This document shows, piece after piece, positions 25,368 to 33,843 of a stretch of 64,000 nt of DNA (its first letter is position 1; each line of letters begins with the position of its first letter). Origin of the DNA: HGM04593 sp964470845. Its GTDB lineage: Bacteria > Bacteroidota > Bacteroidia > Bacteroidales > Bacteroidaceae. A model generated the notes under the pieces. The model saw nothing but the letters and a program-made list of their open reading frames with translations. It was not told the DNA's origin and did no database searches. The DNA lies in contig CAYYEL010000002.1 of the NCBI GenBank assembly GCA_964470845.1, forward strand, positions 1-64,000. Direction: 5' to 3'. The translations under genes and the position numbers were made by a program.

Positions 25368-26192
25368 TTATTGTTTTTTCTTCCATCCGTGGAGCATACA
25401 GCTTGCTCCTATTATCATAAACGGAATACTCAGAATCTGTCCCATATCGAGCAGCATACCATTTTCAAAATCTACCTGAACCTCCTTTATAAACTCTACA
25501 AAGAAACGGAATGTGAAGATTGTTGCAAGGCAGTAACCAAAATAGAACAGCGTGCCCACCTTTTGCGGGAATTTCTTGTACAGCAACCATCCGCCGACGA
25601 AGAACAGCAGATAGGCTATTGCCTCGTACAGCTGTGCAGGGTGGCGCGGAACATTATCGACCTGTGCGAAAATAATACCAAAAGGCCCATCGGTGGCGCG
25701 TCCCAAAATCTCGCTGTTCATAAAATTGCCCAAGCGAATCATAGCCGCCACAATGGGGGTTGTAATTGCAATATTATCGAGCACAGTGGCAAATTTCATC
25801 TTGGTCTTGCGACAGTAGAGCCACAGAGCCGTAAAAAGTCCTATTGTGCCGCCGTGGCTCGCAAGGCCAAGATAACCAACAAATTTCCATCCGTCGGGGG
25901 TTATTTTTATGGGCAGAATCATCTCCCAAAAGTGCGACAGATAATATTCGGGCTCGTAGAACAGGCAGTGTCCCAAGCGTGCACCAATGAGTATGCCGAA
26001 GAAGCAGTACATAAAAAGCGGCTCGAAAAGCTCGTCGGCTATCTTTTGCTTCTTATAAAGATACTGCATTATGTAAAATCCCAATGCAAGACCCACTATC
26101 CAGCAGATAGAGTAGTAGCGTATCTCGAATCCGAAGAGCGAGAATGGGCTCATCGACGGGTCCCAAACAAATGCGCAGGGTAGTGTAGTCAT
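25368..26192 (-). CDS. lgt: Prolipoprotein diacylglyceryl transferase
   Basis: Transfers a diacylglyceryl group from phosphatidylglycerol to the lipobox cysteine of pre-lipoproteins in the inner membrane, the first step in making the many lipoproteins encoded in this window. The 274-residue protein has about seven membrane segments and the family motifs LASHGGTIGLF, AAMIRLGNFMNSEI (the Lgt signature RxGNFxNSE) and RHPAQLYEA. It follows ychF on the minus strand with a 12-base gap, so the two are probably cotranscribed. A 270-codon open frame runs antisense across almost the whole gene; I regard it as a shadow. Confidence 0.97.
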   Translation of the reverse strand: MTTLPCAFVWDPSMSPFSLFGFEIRYYSICWIVGLALGFYIMQYLYKKQKIADELFEPLFMYCFFGILIGARLGHCLFYEPEYYLSHFWEMILPIKITPDGWKFVGYLGLASHGGTIGLFTALWLYCRKTKMKFATVLDNIAITTPIVAAMIRLGNFMNSEILGRATDGPFGIIFAQVDNVPRHPAQLYEAIAYLLFFVGGWLLYKKFPQKVGTLFYFGYCLATIFTFRFFVEFIKEVQVDFENGMLLDMGQILSIPFMIIGASCMLHGWKKKQ

Positions 26193-26204
26193 TTTTTTTG
26201 CTTT

Positions 26205-27308
26205 TTATACGTTGAAACGGAAGTGCATAATGTCGCCATCCTGCACAACATACTCTTTACCCTCGACGCCCATTTTGCCGGCCTCTTTTACAGCGGCCTC
26301 CGAGCCCAGCGCGATATAATCGTCATACTTTATAACCTCGGCACGGATAAAGCCTTTCTCAAAATCGGTGTGTATAACGCCTGCACATTGGGGAGCTTTC
26401 CATCCTTTGCGGAAAGTCCACGCCTTAACCTCCATCTCACCTGCTGTGATGAATGTTTGCAGGTTCAGAAGGCTGTAAATAGCCTTAATAAGACGGTCGC
26501 AACCCGACTCGCTGAGGCCCATATCTTCGAGGAACATCTGTTTCTCTTCGTAGCTCTCAAGCTCGGCAATGTCCGACTCGGTCTGTGCCGAGATAATCAG
26601 CAGCTCGGCATTTTCGTCCTTTATGGCTTCGCGCACTGCATCGACGTATTTGTTGCCGGCGGCAGCCGATGTATCATCGACGTTGCACACATAGAGTACA
26701 GGCTTCGAGGTCAGCAGAAAGAGGTTTTTTGCCGCCTGTTGTTCGTCGTCGGTGTCGAATATCACTGTGCGGGCCGATTTTCCGGCCTCAAGCGCCTCTT
26801 TGTAGCGCATAAGCACCTCGTACTCTAATTTTGCTTGTTTGTCGCCTCCTACACGAGCCTGTTTTTCGACACGCTTTATGCGGTTCTCGACGGTCTCAAG
26901 GTCTTTCAACTGAAGTTCAATGTCGATAATCTCTTTGTCGCGCACAGGGTCAACCGAGCCATCGACGTGTACAATATTGTCGTTGTCGAAGCAGCGCAGA
27001 ACGTGAATAATGGCATCAGTTTCGCGTATGTTACCCAAAAACTGATTACCCAGTCCCTCGCCTTTGCTTGCGCCCTTTACAAGGCCTGCAATATCTACAA
27101 TGTCGCACGTTGCGGGGACGATGCGTCCGGGGTGAACAAGCTCGGCCAGTTTGTTCAGTCGCTCGTCGGGTACGGTAATTTGTCCCATCTGTGCATCAAT
27201 TGTACAGAAAGGAAAGTTTGCTGCTTGCGCCTTTGCGCTTGATAAACAGTTGAAGAGTGTCGATTTTCCTACATTCGGTAGGCCTACAATTCCTGCTTTT
27301 AGAGCCAT
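26205..27308 (-). CDS. ychF: Redox-regulated ATPase YchF / OLA1
   Basis: Obg-related P-loop protein that hydrolyses ATP rather than GTP and binds ribosomes; in E. coli it dampens the oxidative-stress response. The 367-residue length is typical. Visible parts are the Walker A GLPNVGKSTLFN at residues 8-19, the switch region DIVDIAGLVKGASKGEGLG, a coiled-coil insertion (about 130-180) and a C-terminal TGS domain (FITAGEMEVKAWTFRKG to the end). Its promoter overlaps a 19-bp palindrome. Confidence 0.97.
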   Translation of the reverse strand: MALKAGIVGLPNVGKSTLFNCLSSAKAQAANFPFCTIDAQMGQITVPDERLNKLAELVHPGRIVPATCDIVDIAGLVKGASKGEGLGNQFLGNIRETDAIIHVLRCFDNDNIVHVDGSVDPVRDKEIIDIELQLKDLETVENRIKRVEKQARVGGDKQAKLEYEVLMRYKEALEAGKSARTVIFDTDDEQQAAKNLFLLTSKPVLYVCNVDDTSAAAGNKYVDAVREAIKDENAELLIISAQTESDIAELESYEEKQMFLEDMGLSESGCDRLIKAIYSLLNLQTFITAGEMEVKAWTFRKGWKAPQCAGVIHTDFEKGFIRAEVIKYDDYIALGSEAAVKEAGKMGVEGKEYVVQDGDIMHFRFNV

Positions 27309-27338
27309 ATTTTTTGTTTATTGTTCCTTGGTTAATAA

Positions 27339-27381
27339 ATCTTTGCACAGATTTTCTCTAAAGAAAATCTGTGCAAAGATA
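27339..27381 (-). promoter_or_regulatory. ychF promoter -7 element inside a 19-bp palindrome
   Basis: On the minus strand TATCTTTG (27381-27374) matches TAnnTTTG. It forms the outer end of a perfect inverted repeat: 27339-27357 is the complement of 27362-27380, with a four-base centre. The centre lies about where transcription should start. Such placement suits a dimeric repressor, although an RNA hairpin near the 5' end is also possible. Confidence 0.65.
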
Positions 27382-27524
27382 GTTATTACTTTTGTAAGTT
27401 GAAAACAGATAAGGTTTTTAGAAGCTGTTTTAATCTCTATCGTTTGAAATTTAATTATAGCAACTTATTTAATTGCTTAACGACAATAGTCTTTTTATAT
27501 GAGTAATACTAATACAATTCTACC

Positions 27525-29219
27525 TTATCCCAACCAATTCATTGCAGATTGTTTTAATTTTTCAAACCATTCGATTTCGTCCTTACATGTTTTTATCAAT
27601 TCATTCGAGTATTCAAAAAATTTACGAACATGGTTGGGTGTCGGAGTATAACACACCTTATAACTGTCTTCTAACATTTTTTGAAAGACGTTTAAGGGCA
27701 ACGGTACAATAGTAGATTTACCTCCATAATATGAGATATTCAGACTATGAAGTGCATAAAAATGGGCAACGCAAGCTTCGTTTATATTCGGAGCTACAAA
27801 TAAACAATAACATGGTTTCCCGCTTGCTTTTTTCATCTTACCCAGATGGCGGCTTACAGGCTCGCCTTCCATATCATATTGTTTCTGACCACTTGCCATT
27901 GTTACTTCGACTGAAAGCATATAATCGCCATAGTCGCAGACTATATCTGCCATGTTTCCTTGTGCTGTGGAAAGGGGATTGCCAAAATCATCAAATTTTA
28001 AATTAGCTTTAATTTCACCACCATCAAGCATAGTCATAGCTCTCCAAGTATTCCATTCAAGCATCAAAGGAGCATCGTATAATTCATTATTTTCTATTTG
28101 TAGGAACGTATTTTGAATATCATCATACAGTTTATAGTCTTTGATTTCTTGTATTTGCTTCTCTATTGTTTCTGTTTTGCGGGCTTCTGTGTAATCAAAC
28201 AATAAATCTTTTAGCTCTTCAGTTGTCGTATTTTGAGGGATTTGTATTCCTTTAAATTCTGTATTCAGTCGTTCTATAAGCAATTGCTTATTATCTGTCA
28301 ATAACCGAGGATATTCTGCATTGCCAAGATAAGCGGCATAATTCTCTTCATCGTCCACAAAACAAGGTTCGCGGTCAACTGTGTTTAAGATGTAATCAAC
28401 ATCTGCAATACGTTCATGAATGATACTCAAGGATTTTCCGATATGAGAAACATTAACTAATCCTGTCGCTCGTAAATAACGAAAACAAGCATCAGCATAA
28501 TCACGCATATTGCTTGATTGTGTTTTAAGAAATTTGTCTAAAGAACGATCATTACTTTCTCTAGTTTTGATTTTTCCATTTGCAATTCGTTCTGCATAAA
28601 TTGTCCGCAATTCATTATAGAGATATTCCGTTTTAAATGTGCGATAACTTTTTTTGTTTTTTGCCTTGGCCGTTCGGAATAATTCTATTTTGTGAACAAT
28701 AGTTTCAAAATCATGCCAATCTGTTAATTGCATTCCGAAGATTTGAAGTTCATCAAACTTTAAAGTTCCCATCGTACGGACTAAACGGAGCATTTCCAAA
28801 TATGGCTTTACACAAAATATTGCAGCCTTTTGCGTGGGTTTGTGAAATGGAGACGGTATTTGAAATTTTAACATCTGTCGGAGAAATACCTCTTCTTTAC
28901 GTTTGGCGTATAAAAGAGAAAAACCGGCAGGGGTTAATGAAATAGTTGGGGACAGAGTTACAAAACCTAAAGATTTTGGGGCACGATTTATTCTATCCCT
29001 TGCACTAAAGGCCGGGTCGTTCTCTCCTTTTCCATTGAAGAATTGTTCATCACGTAATATATCCATGAAACCACTCTGTGTTTCATTATTCCACTGTTTA
29101 CCAGCATAATGCTTTATAAGTAATTCTATTTCTGGTATCATCTTCTCCGGTGTTCTCGGAGAAGTTGTTAAGAATAATAATTGACTATCTATTCGGGCCA
29201 TAAGGTTGTGATGCTTCAA
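27525..29219 (-). CDS. AlwI-family type II restriction endonuclease
   Basis: A 564-residue enzyme of the AlwI/MlyI/PleI family, which cuts at a fixed distance from a short asymmetric site (AlwI: GGATC). The N-terminal part shows the family features TTSPRTPEKMIPEIELL and LSPTISLTPAGFSLL. The catalytic core is near residues 420-465: the acidic pair Asp425 (in GNMADIVCDYG) and Glu438 (in SVEVTMASGQKQYDMEGEP), a PD-(D/E)xK-like arrangement, followed by VSRHLG. The gene is directly downstream of an adenine methyltransferase with 10 bases between them. The pair is more A/T-rich than its housekeeping neighbours, as expected of an acquired cassette. Confidence 0.9.
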   Translation of the reverse strand: MKHHNLMARIDSQLLFLTTSPRTPEKMIPEIELLIKHYAGKQWNNETQSGFMDILRDEQFFNGKGENDPAFSARDRINRAPKSLGFVTLSPTISLTPAGFSLLYAKRKEEVFLRQMLKFQIPSPFHKPTQKAAIFCVKPYLEMLRLVRTMGTLKFDELQIFGMQLTDWHDFETIVHKIELFRTAKAKNKKSYRTFKTEYLYNELRTIYAERIANGKIKTRESNDRSLDKFLKTQSSNMRDYADACFRYLRATGLVNVSHIGKSLSIIHERIADVDYILNTVDREPCFVDDEENYAAYLGNAEYPRLLTDNKQLLIERLNTEFKGIQIPQNTTTEELKDLLFDYTEARKTETIEKQIQEIKDYKLYDDIQNTFLQIENNELYDAPLMLEWNTWRAMTMLDGGEIKANLKFDDFGNPLSTAQGNMADIVCDYGDYMLSVEVTMASGQKQYDMEGEPVSRHLGKMKKASGKPCYCLFVAPNINEACVAHFYALHSLNISYYGGKSTIVPLPLNVFQKMLEDSYKVCYTPTPNHVRKFFEYSNELIKTCKDEIEWFEKLKQSAMNWLG

Positions 29220-29229
29220 ATAATCTTAC

Positions 29230-30150
29230 CTAAGTTGTTTCTGCTTCTCTATATGTATTGTAAATAGTGGAATTGATTTGGATATCATTCCAAGATTTTC
29301 TATAATTGGCAACCACTATATGCTTTGCTGCAGCTTTAAATCTATTTCTTATGTTTACAGCATATTTCTTATCATATTCATCAATTATATATCCTTTATA
29401 TAACTGTTCAGTCAAAGGGGTTTTTCCAATTACCATTAAAGTTTTGCACGGAAGATTTATAAAATCATTAGCCAACTGTATGTGGTTTTCATCGTTAAAC
29501 CCATCTTTATATTCCTTGTTTCCATAATCAGAGAATATACAATCATATGGAGGGTCAAGAAATACAAAATCCTCTGATTCACACATATTAAATACCTCGC
29601 TATAATCAGTATTCAATATGTCTGCACGTTGTAACAATTTACTATGTGATAATGTTACTGAATTTGTATTAAGATGTTGATAACGTCCAAAAGGAACATT
29701 GAATTCTCCGCGTGCATTATAACGTATCATTCCTGAATACGCTGTTTTGTTAATATAATAATACAACAATGCATCAGAATATGATTTATCTATTATTTCA
29801 TTGAACATAGCACGAAGATGATAATACAATTCTTCGTTTTTATCTTTTACACGTTCAGTAGGATTTAACGATTTAAGTGCTTCAAAATTCTTACGATTCT
29901 CAGTATAAATATTCTCGACCTCATCGAGCTCTTTTCGCAAAAGTGAATAATTATCACGAACTCCTCGATAAAAACCAATCAATTTAGTGTTAATATCATT
30001 GATTATTGCTTTTTTAGGCTCTAAATGGAAAAATAATGCACCACCGCCAAAAAAAGGCTCAATGTATCGTCCCGAAAATCGAGGAATATGCCACATAATA
30101 TTAGGTATTTCTTTCGACTTTCCACCTCTATATTTAATCATTGGTTTCAT
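29230..30150 (-). CDS. Dam-type (D12 class) DNA adenine N6-methyltransferase
   Basis: Protects the host genome from the partner endonuclease by methylating adenine, probably within GATC. The 306-residue protein has the D12-class order: N-terminal KYRGGKSKEI, the S-adenosylmethionine motif EPFFGGGALFFHL (about residues 32-44) and the catalytic DPPY in FVFLDPPYD near residue 198. Since AlwI-type sites (GGATC) contain the palindrome GATC, one Dam-like enzyme can protect both strands, so a single methyltransferase is enough. It is the first gene of the restriction-modification pair. No promoter of the usual type was seen in the 186 bases upstream. Confidence 0.92.
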   Translation of the reverse strand: MKPMIKYRGGKSKEIPNIMWHIPRFSGRYIEPFFGGGALFFHLEPKKAIINDINTKLIGFYRGVRDNYSLLRKELDEVENIYTENRKNFEALKSLNPTERVKDKNEELYYHLRAMFNEIIDKSYSDALLYYYINKTAYSGMIRYNARGEFNVPFGRYQHLNTNSVTLSHSKLLQRADILNTDYSEVFNMCESEDFVFLDPPYDCIFSDYGNKEYKDGFNDENHIQLANDFINLPCKTLMVIGKTPLTEQLYKGYIIDEYDKKYAVNIRNRFKAAAKHIVVANYRKSWNDIQINSTIYNTYREAETT

Positions 30151-30336
30151 CTTTATAGTCTTTTGCTACAAAATTATATAAAATCTTTGAAAGACGATTG
30201 TTGTTATAATACTTTTATGTTTTTAGGATTGTCTCTGTTTATTTTGTTTTACTATTTAATCTCTTTATTGTTGTATGCTTGTTTTGAGATGCTATCACAT
30301 CAATAACTGTTATTTTTTTGAGAAATAGAACACTTT

Positions 30337-30726
30337 TTATTTTTTGCCTTGCAGAATCTGCTTTATATTATCCTCGTTCTTTATGTTACAATAGTCATCG
30401 ACTAAACTGAATATTTGCCATATTATTATGTAGCCTACGAGAATAGTACCTAATGTGTAGGTTATCATCTCATTTTTATCCATAATAGAAGCTACCGTAA
30501 TATTTTGCAGTTTGTTTAAGAATAATTTAATGTTGTTCCACTGTGCAAGTATCATAATGGGTGTTATTGTGCTTGTGGCTACAATGGTTATTAGCAAAAA
30601 TATTTTTGTACGGCGCCGAGGGGGTAATTGCACCTCGATTCTTTGGTGCAATTCTCGACTTTTTTGGGGATTCTGTGCGAAACTCTTTTGTAACGCTTCG
30701 GCTATAATTTTATCTTTATGTGTCAT
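30337..30726 (-). CDS. Small membrane protein after the sigma factor, possible anti-sigma factor
   Basis: I chose the ATG at 30726 (129 residues, MTHKDKIIAEALQ), which overlaps the end of the sigma-factor gene by 11 bases; an in-frame ATG further upstream would lie deeper in that gene. Residues about 1-40 are charged and cytoplasmic (ALQKSFAQNPQKSRELHQRI). Two hydrophobic segments follow, near 45-65 and 90-110, then a short charged tail. I recognise no named anti-sigma domain (no zinc-binding HxxxCxxC). The overlap and the membrane topology suggest an anti-sigma or sensor role; this is an inference from position. Confidence 0.6.
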   Translation of the reverse strand: MTHKDKIIAEALQKSFAQNPQKSRELHQRIEVQLPPRRRTKIFLLITIVATSTITPIMILAQWNNIKLFLNKLQNITVASIMDKNEMITYTLGTILVGYIIIWQIFSLVDDYCNIKNEDNIKQILQGKK

Positions 30727-31270
30727 TATTCTCTTTGTTGAGTATTTTTTCAAGGTTGCTTCGTGCTCGGGACAGATAAGATTTTATACTGCCTTCGGAG
30801 TAACCGGTTATTTTTACAATCTCTTTTATCTTTTTCTCTTCGAGGTAAAATAGCGTTACACATTGTCTCTCTTTAGAATTCAGCTTGTATATGGCACAGT
30901 GCAGCGCATCCTCGTTTAAGGGTTCGGGTGCTTTTTCATCTGCAATTTCGTATGCCTTTGTATCATCGTCGATTGATTCTAAAAAATCATCCTTCTTGTT
31001 TTTTCGCACAAAGCTTATGAATGTGTTAAAAGCAATACGCAGAAGCCAATTTTGGAACGATGCTATTTGCTTGAAGCTGCCAATGCCTTGCCACGCTTTT
31101 ATGAACGTCTCTTGCGTGAGGTCGTCGCTCAGCGCCTCGTTGCCTTTTGTCTGAATGAGAAAATATCGTCTGACGTGTGGCAGATATTTATTCATTAAGG
31201 ACGAGTAGGCCCGATGGTCGTTTAAAAGAAGCACCCTTGTTACCCACAGAATGTCTTCGGGGTTTTTCAT
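30716..31270 (-). CDS. ECF-type RNA polymerase sigma factor
   Basis: Alternative sigma factor of 184 residues. Region 2 is at about 22-90 (SSLMNKYLPHVRRYFLIQ, then LSDDLTQETFIKAWQGI) and region 4 at about 125-178 (LNSKERQCVTLFYLEEKKIK, then GYSEGSIKSYLSRARSNLEK). It is the middle of three overlapping minus-strand genes, with four bases shared with the upstream membrane protein and 11 with the downstream one. That arrangement is typical of a sigma factor with its membrane regulators. The regulon is unknown. Confidence 0.93.
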   Translation of the reverse strand: MKNPEDILWVTRVLLLNDHRAYSSLMNKYLPHVRRYFLIQTKGNEALSDDLTQETFIKAWQGIGSFKQIASFQNWLLRIAFNTFISFVRKNKKDDFLESIDDDTKAYEIADEKAPEPLNEDALHCAIYKLNSKERQCVTLFYLEEKKIKEIVKITGYSEGSIKSYLSRARSNLEKILNKENNDT

Positions 31271-31953
31271 TGTTGCTCCTCTTGTGTGTCGTTATTTTTT
31301 ACTTCTATAAGTTCTATGCTGTTTTTTGATTCGGCCTGTTTGCGTTGTTTTTTTTTGATTTCTATTATAAAAAACACGGTGCGTACAATAAGGCGCAGAA
31401 ACCCCGAAAAGAATAGGATGATGGCGATGAGTAGAATAAATTCATCAATACGTCCGCCGTCGGTAATTTCGTAAAACATCACGGCGAAGCCTATTCCAAG
31501 CAGGGTGGCGTCTGTTAGGAATTTATTCTGCGCGGTAATTATCTTCTCTTTTTTTGCGTTTATTATCGTTTGTAGATTTTCGTTGTTGGCGTCGGTAATT
31601 GCGCCTTTATCCACAAGGGTTATCAGAAATTCCTTTTCGCGAGCGTCTTTCTTGGCAAGGTTGCGGAAATATGTTACAATGAGCACAATTATTGATACAA
31701 TTACAAGTAGTGTAATTACTACAATGTATATAAGTTCAATAATTTTGTCCGTCCTTCTTTCTACTGCTCTCTTTGAATTAATTTCATTTTGCTTGTCTTG
31801 CTCAATTATTCTTTCAATCATTGTGCTGCTAAGCTTTCCATCCTCGACCATTTGTAGAATCTGCTTGCCGCTATATTGTTGTGCTTGTGATTCGTTGGGA
31901 AGCAGTGTAACGAGTGTGAGTGTTACGATAATGATTTTTAGTAGGTTTTTCAT
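31267..31953 (-). CDS. Exported/membrane protein leading the ECF sigma operon
   Basis: A 228-residue protein with a signal peptide (LLKIIIVTLTLVTLLPNESQAQ), a short periplasmic stretch (QILQMVEDGKLSSTMIERII), a strong membrane segment at about 75-97, a charged region and two more hydrophobic segments near 148-163 and 172-195, and a charged C-terminal tail. I do not recognise the family with certainty; similar proteins next to ECF sigma genes in Bacteroidetes carry only DUF names. It is the first gene of the operon and overlaps the sigma gene by four bases, so a signal-sensing role is plausible. Confidence 0.75.
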   Translation of the reverse strand: MKNLLKIIIVTLTLVTLLPNESQAQQYSGKQILQMVEDGKLSSTMIERIIEQDKQNEINSKRAVERRTDKIIELIYIVVITLLVIVSIIVLIVTYFRNLAKKDAREKEFLITLVDKGAITDANNENLQTIINAKKEKIITAQNKFLTDATLLGIGFAVMFYEITDGGRIDEFILLIAIILFFSGFLRLIVRTVFFIIEIKKKQRKQAESKNSIELIEVKNNDTQEEQQ

Positions 31954-32080
31954 TTTTTTTATTTTTTTGTGGTTAATATTTTTTCCCTTGTACCAATAGG
32001 ACGCAATAAAGGGGCGAAAGGTTACAATTGCGGGAGAGAATTTTTGTGCAGGAGTAAATATTAGCCTTGGGGGGATATAA

Positions 32081-32116
32081 ACAAAACAGACAGCCTTTTT
32101 AGGCTGTCTGTTTTGT
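32081..32116 (-). terminator. Terminator of tRNA-Met
   Basis: A 15-bp perfect stem (32081-32095 with 32102-32116) and a six-base loop; on the minus strand the outer flank is TTTTGTTT. The stem begins at the discriminator base of the tRNA. Confidence 0.87.
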
Positions 32117-32189
32117 AGCGAGAGTGGGTCACGATCCCACGACCTCCGGATTATGAATCCGACGCTCTAACCAGCTGAGCTATCTCGCC
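32116..32189 (-). tRNA. tRNA-Met (anticodon CAT)
   Basis: 74 bases on the minus strand. The acceptor stem GGCGAGA pairs with TCTCGCT (first pair G-T), the D-loop region is TAGCTCAGCTGGTTAGAGC, the anticodon stem is TCGGA/TCCGG with loop TTCATAA, and the T arm contains GATCGTGACC. The discriminator is A and CCA is not encoded. The absence of three G-C pairs in the anticodon stem excludes the initiator. A CAT anticodon modified to read ATA (tRNA-Ile2) cannot be excluded. Confidence 0.95.
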
Positions 32190-32204
32190 ATCATTTTTGC
32201 GGTG

Positions 32205-32212
32205 CAAAGATA
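32205..32212 (-). promoter_or_regulatory. -7 element of tRNA-Met
   Basis: On the minus strand TATCTTTG, a match to TAnnTTTG, 16 bases before the 5' end of the mature tRNA. Confidence 0.65.
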
Positions 32213-32324
32213 CGATGCTATTTTGATAAATGCAAATTTTTTATTCTTTTTTTGCAAGATTTTATTTCTGCAATGCTTACGTGCAGATAAGAGGATATAA
32301 ATTTCAGTGCCCGGTGTATCACTT

Positions 32325-32383
32325 AGAATCTGTTTAAAATTCCCTGTAAATAAAAGTTAAACAATCAGATTCTATTTTTTTTG
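32325..32383 (+). terminator. Orphan hairpin with T-run in front of the aldo/keto reductase promoter
   Basis: AGAATCTGTTTAA (32325-32337) can pair with TTAAA (32357-32361) and CAGATTCT (32366-32373), leaving a four-base bulge. TATTTTTTTT follows on the plus strand. It has the shape of an intrinsic terminator, yet no plus-strand gene lies upstream. It may end a short unannotated RNA begun after the tRNA-Met promoter. Confidence 0.5.
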
Positions 32384-32402
32384 TGAATATTTTTAGATAA
32401 TG

Positions 32403-32434
32403 TTGGAAAAGATGTTAAGAATAGTTTATATTCG
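32403..32434 (+). promoter_or_regulatory. Promoter of the aldo/keto reductase operon
   Basis: TTG at 32403-32405, 21 bases, then TATATTCG at 32427-32434: a full Bacteroidetes promoter. The predicted start is near 32441, 20 bases before the ATG. Confidence 0.72.
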
Positions 32435-32460
32435 CATAAATAATACGAATTTATCAGTCG

Positions 32461-33837
32461 ATGAAAGATTATAAAGATGTGTGCGATGCTTCTCGTCGTA
32501 CTTTTTTGAAGCGTTTGGGCGCGGGTGGTGCACTGGTGGCCGCTTCGTCTTTGGTTGGATGCAACAACAAGAATAGTGTAAAATATGTTGCCGAAGGGGT
32601 GGGTGGCGAGGTTCCTAAAGGAAAGATGGAGTACCGCAAGCATCCGTGTGGCGACAGTGTGTCGCTTTTGGGCTATGGAATGATGCGTCTGCCTATGAAA
32701 AAAGATGAATCGGGGGCGGATGTTATCGACCAAGAGCAGGTGAACCGTTTGGTCGATTATGCCATAGAGCACGGCGTTAACTATTTCGACACGGCGCCTG
32801 TCTATTGCCGTGGAAAATCGGAGCAGGCTACGGGAATTGCTCTCAGCCGACACAGCCGCGATAAATATCTCATAGCAACAAAGCTCTCGAATATGCGTGG
32901 AAATAACACGCTGGAGTTTGGCAAGGAGATGTTTACAAATTCATTGAAAGAGCTTCGGGTCGATTATATAGACTATCTGTTGCTGCACAATCTGGGCAAT
33001 CTTGATGCTTATAAAAAGCGTTTCCTCGATAATGGCCTGCTCGACTATCTGCTCGAACAAAAGAGGCGAGGCACGATAAGGAATCTTGGTTGGTCGTTCC
33101 ACGGCAGTAAAGAGTTTTTCGATTATATGCTCGACGAGGCAGGCGTTCAATGGGATTTTATACAGATTCAGATGAATTACGTCGATTGGGAGCGTGGTAA
33201 CCCGACAGCCGAGTATATGTACAATCGTCTGACCGAGAAAAATATCCCTGTGGTTATTATGGAACCTCTTTTGGGTGGTTCGCTGGCTACAATGAATTAT
33301 CAGGCAATGGCAATGCTCAAGGAGCGCGAGCCGCAGCATAGCGTTGCTTCGTGGGCTTTCCGCTTTGTGGGCAGCTTCGAGAATGTACTCACGGCTCTGA
33401 GTGGAATGACTTATATGGAGCATCTTCAGGATAATATTCGCACCTACTCGCCTCTCAGATGGCTCAGCGACGAGGAGTTTGCTTTGCTTAGCGACGTTGC
33501 ACGCCGCAAAATGAGTTTTCAGAATGTCGATTGTACCGACTGTAAATATTGTATGCCCTGTCCTTACGGCCTCGATATTCCCTCAATTTTCAAGCATTAT
33601 AATCGTTGTCTCAATGAGGGTACAATGCCACAGAACGAGCTCGACGCCGATTATCGCGAACAGCGCAGGGCTTTTCTCATTGGGCTCGACCGCACCGTGC
33701 CCCGTATGCGTCAGGCCGATAAGTGCGTGGGGTGTCGTGAGTGTGAACCTCACTGTCCGCAAAGGATAAAGATTGCTCGTGAGATGCGCCGCATCGACGA
33801 GTTTATGCAGACGGTTAAGGGCGATGGTCTCATTTAA
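32461..33837 (+). CDS. Tat-exported aldo/keto reductase lipoprotein with two 4Fe-4S clusters
   Basis: The N-terminus has a twin-arginine signal (SRRTFLK at 11-17) followed by a lipobox (LVGC, Cys34), so the folded, cofactor-loaded protein should be exported and anchored. Residues about 60-330 form an aldo/keto reductase barrel with the full catalytic tetrad Asp110, Tyr115, Lys141 and His176. The C-terminal part is a ferredoxin-like domain with CTDCKYCMPCPYG and CVGCRECEPHCPQ, enough for two 4Fe-4S clusters. The gene ends six bases before a membrane polyferredoxin gene, so electrons probably pass between the two products. Relatives are common in anaerobes and the substrate is unknown. It is odd that the barrel keeps its NAD(P)H-type active site although the signal directs it out of the cytoplasm. 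Confidence 0.87.
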   Translation: MKDYKDVCDASRRTFLKRLGAGGALVAASSLVGCNNKNSVKYVAEGVGGEVPKGKMEYRKHPCGDSVSLLGYGMMRLPMKKDESGADVIDQEQVNRLVDYAIEHGVNYFDTAPVYCRGKSEQATGIALSRHSRDKYLIATKLSNMRGNNTLEFGKEMFTNSLKELRVDYIDYLLLHNLGNLDAYKKRFLDNGLLDYLLEQKRRGTIRNLGWSFHGSKEFFDYMLDEAGVQWDFIQIQMNYVDWERGNPTAEYMYNRLTEKNIPVVIMEPLLGGSLATMNYQAMAMLKEREPQHSVASWAFRFVGSFENVLTALSGMTYMEHLQDNIRTYSPLRWLSDEEFALLSDVARRKMSFQNVDCTDCKYCMPCPYGLDIPSIFKHYNRCLNEGTMPQNELDADYREQRRAFLIGLDRTVPRMRQADKCVGCRECEPHCPQRIKIAREMRRIDEFMQTVKGDGLI

Positions 33838-33843
33838 AACTTT

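Noticed and set aside
25371..26183. 270-codon open frame antisense to lgt
   Set aside because: It covers almost exactly the lgt gene, has no signal, domain or ribosome-binding site, and its sequence is a by-product of codon use on the other strand.
27309..30336. Mobile element carrying the restriction-modification genes
   Set aside because: No transposase, integrase, direct repeats or tRNA target is visible at the borders; only composition suggests transfer.
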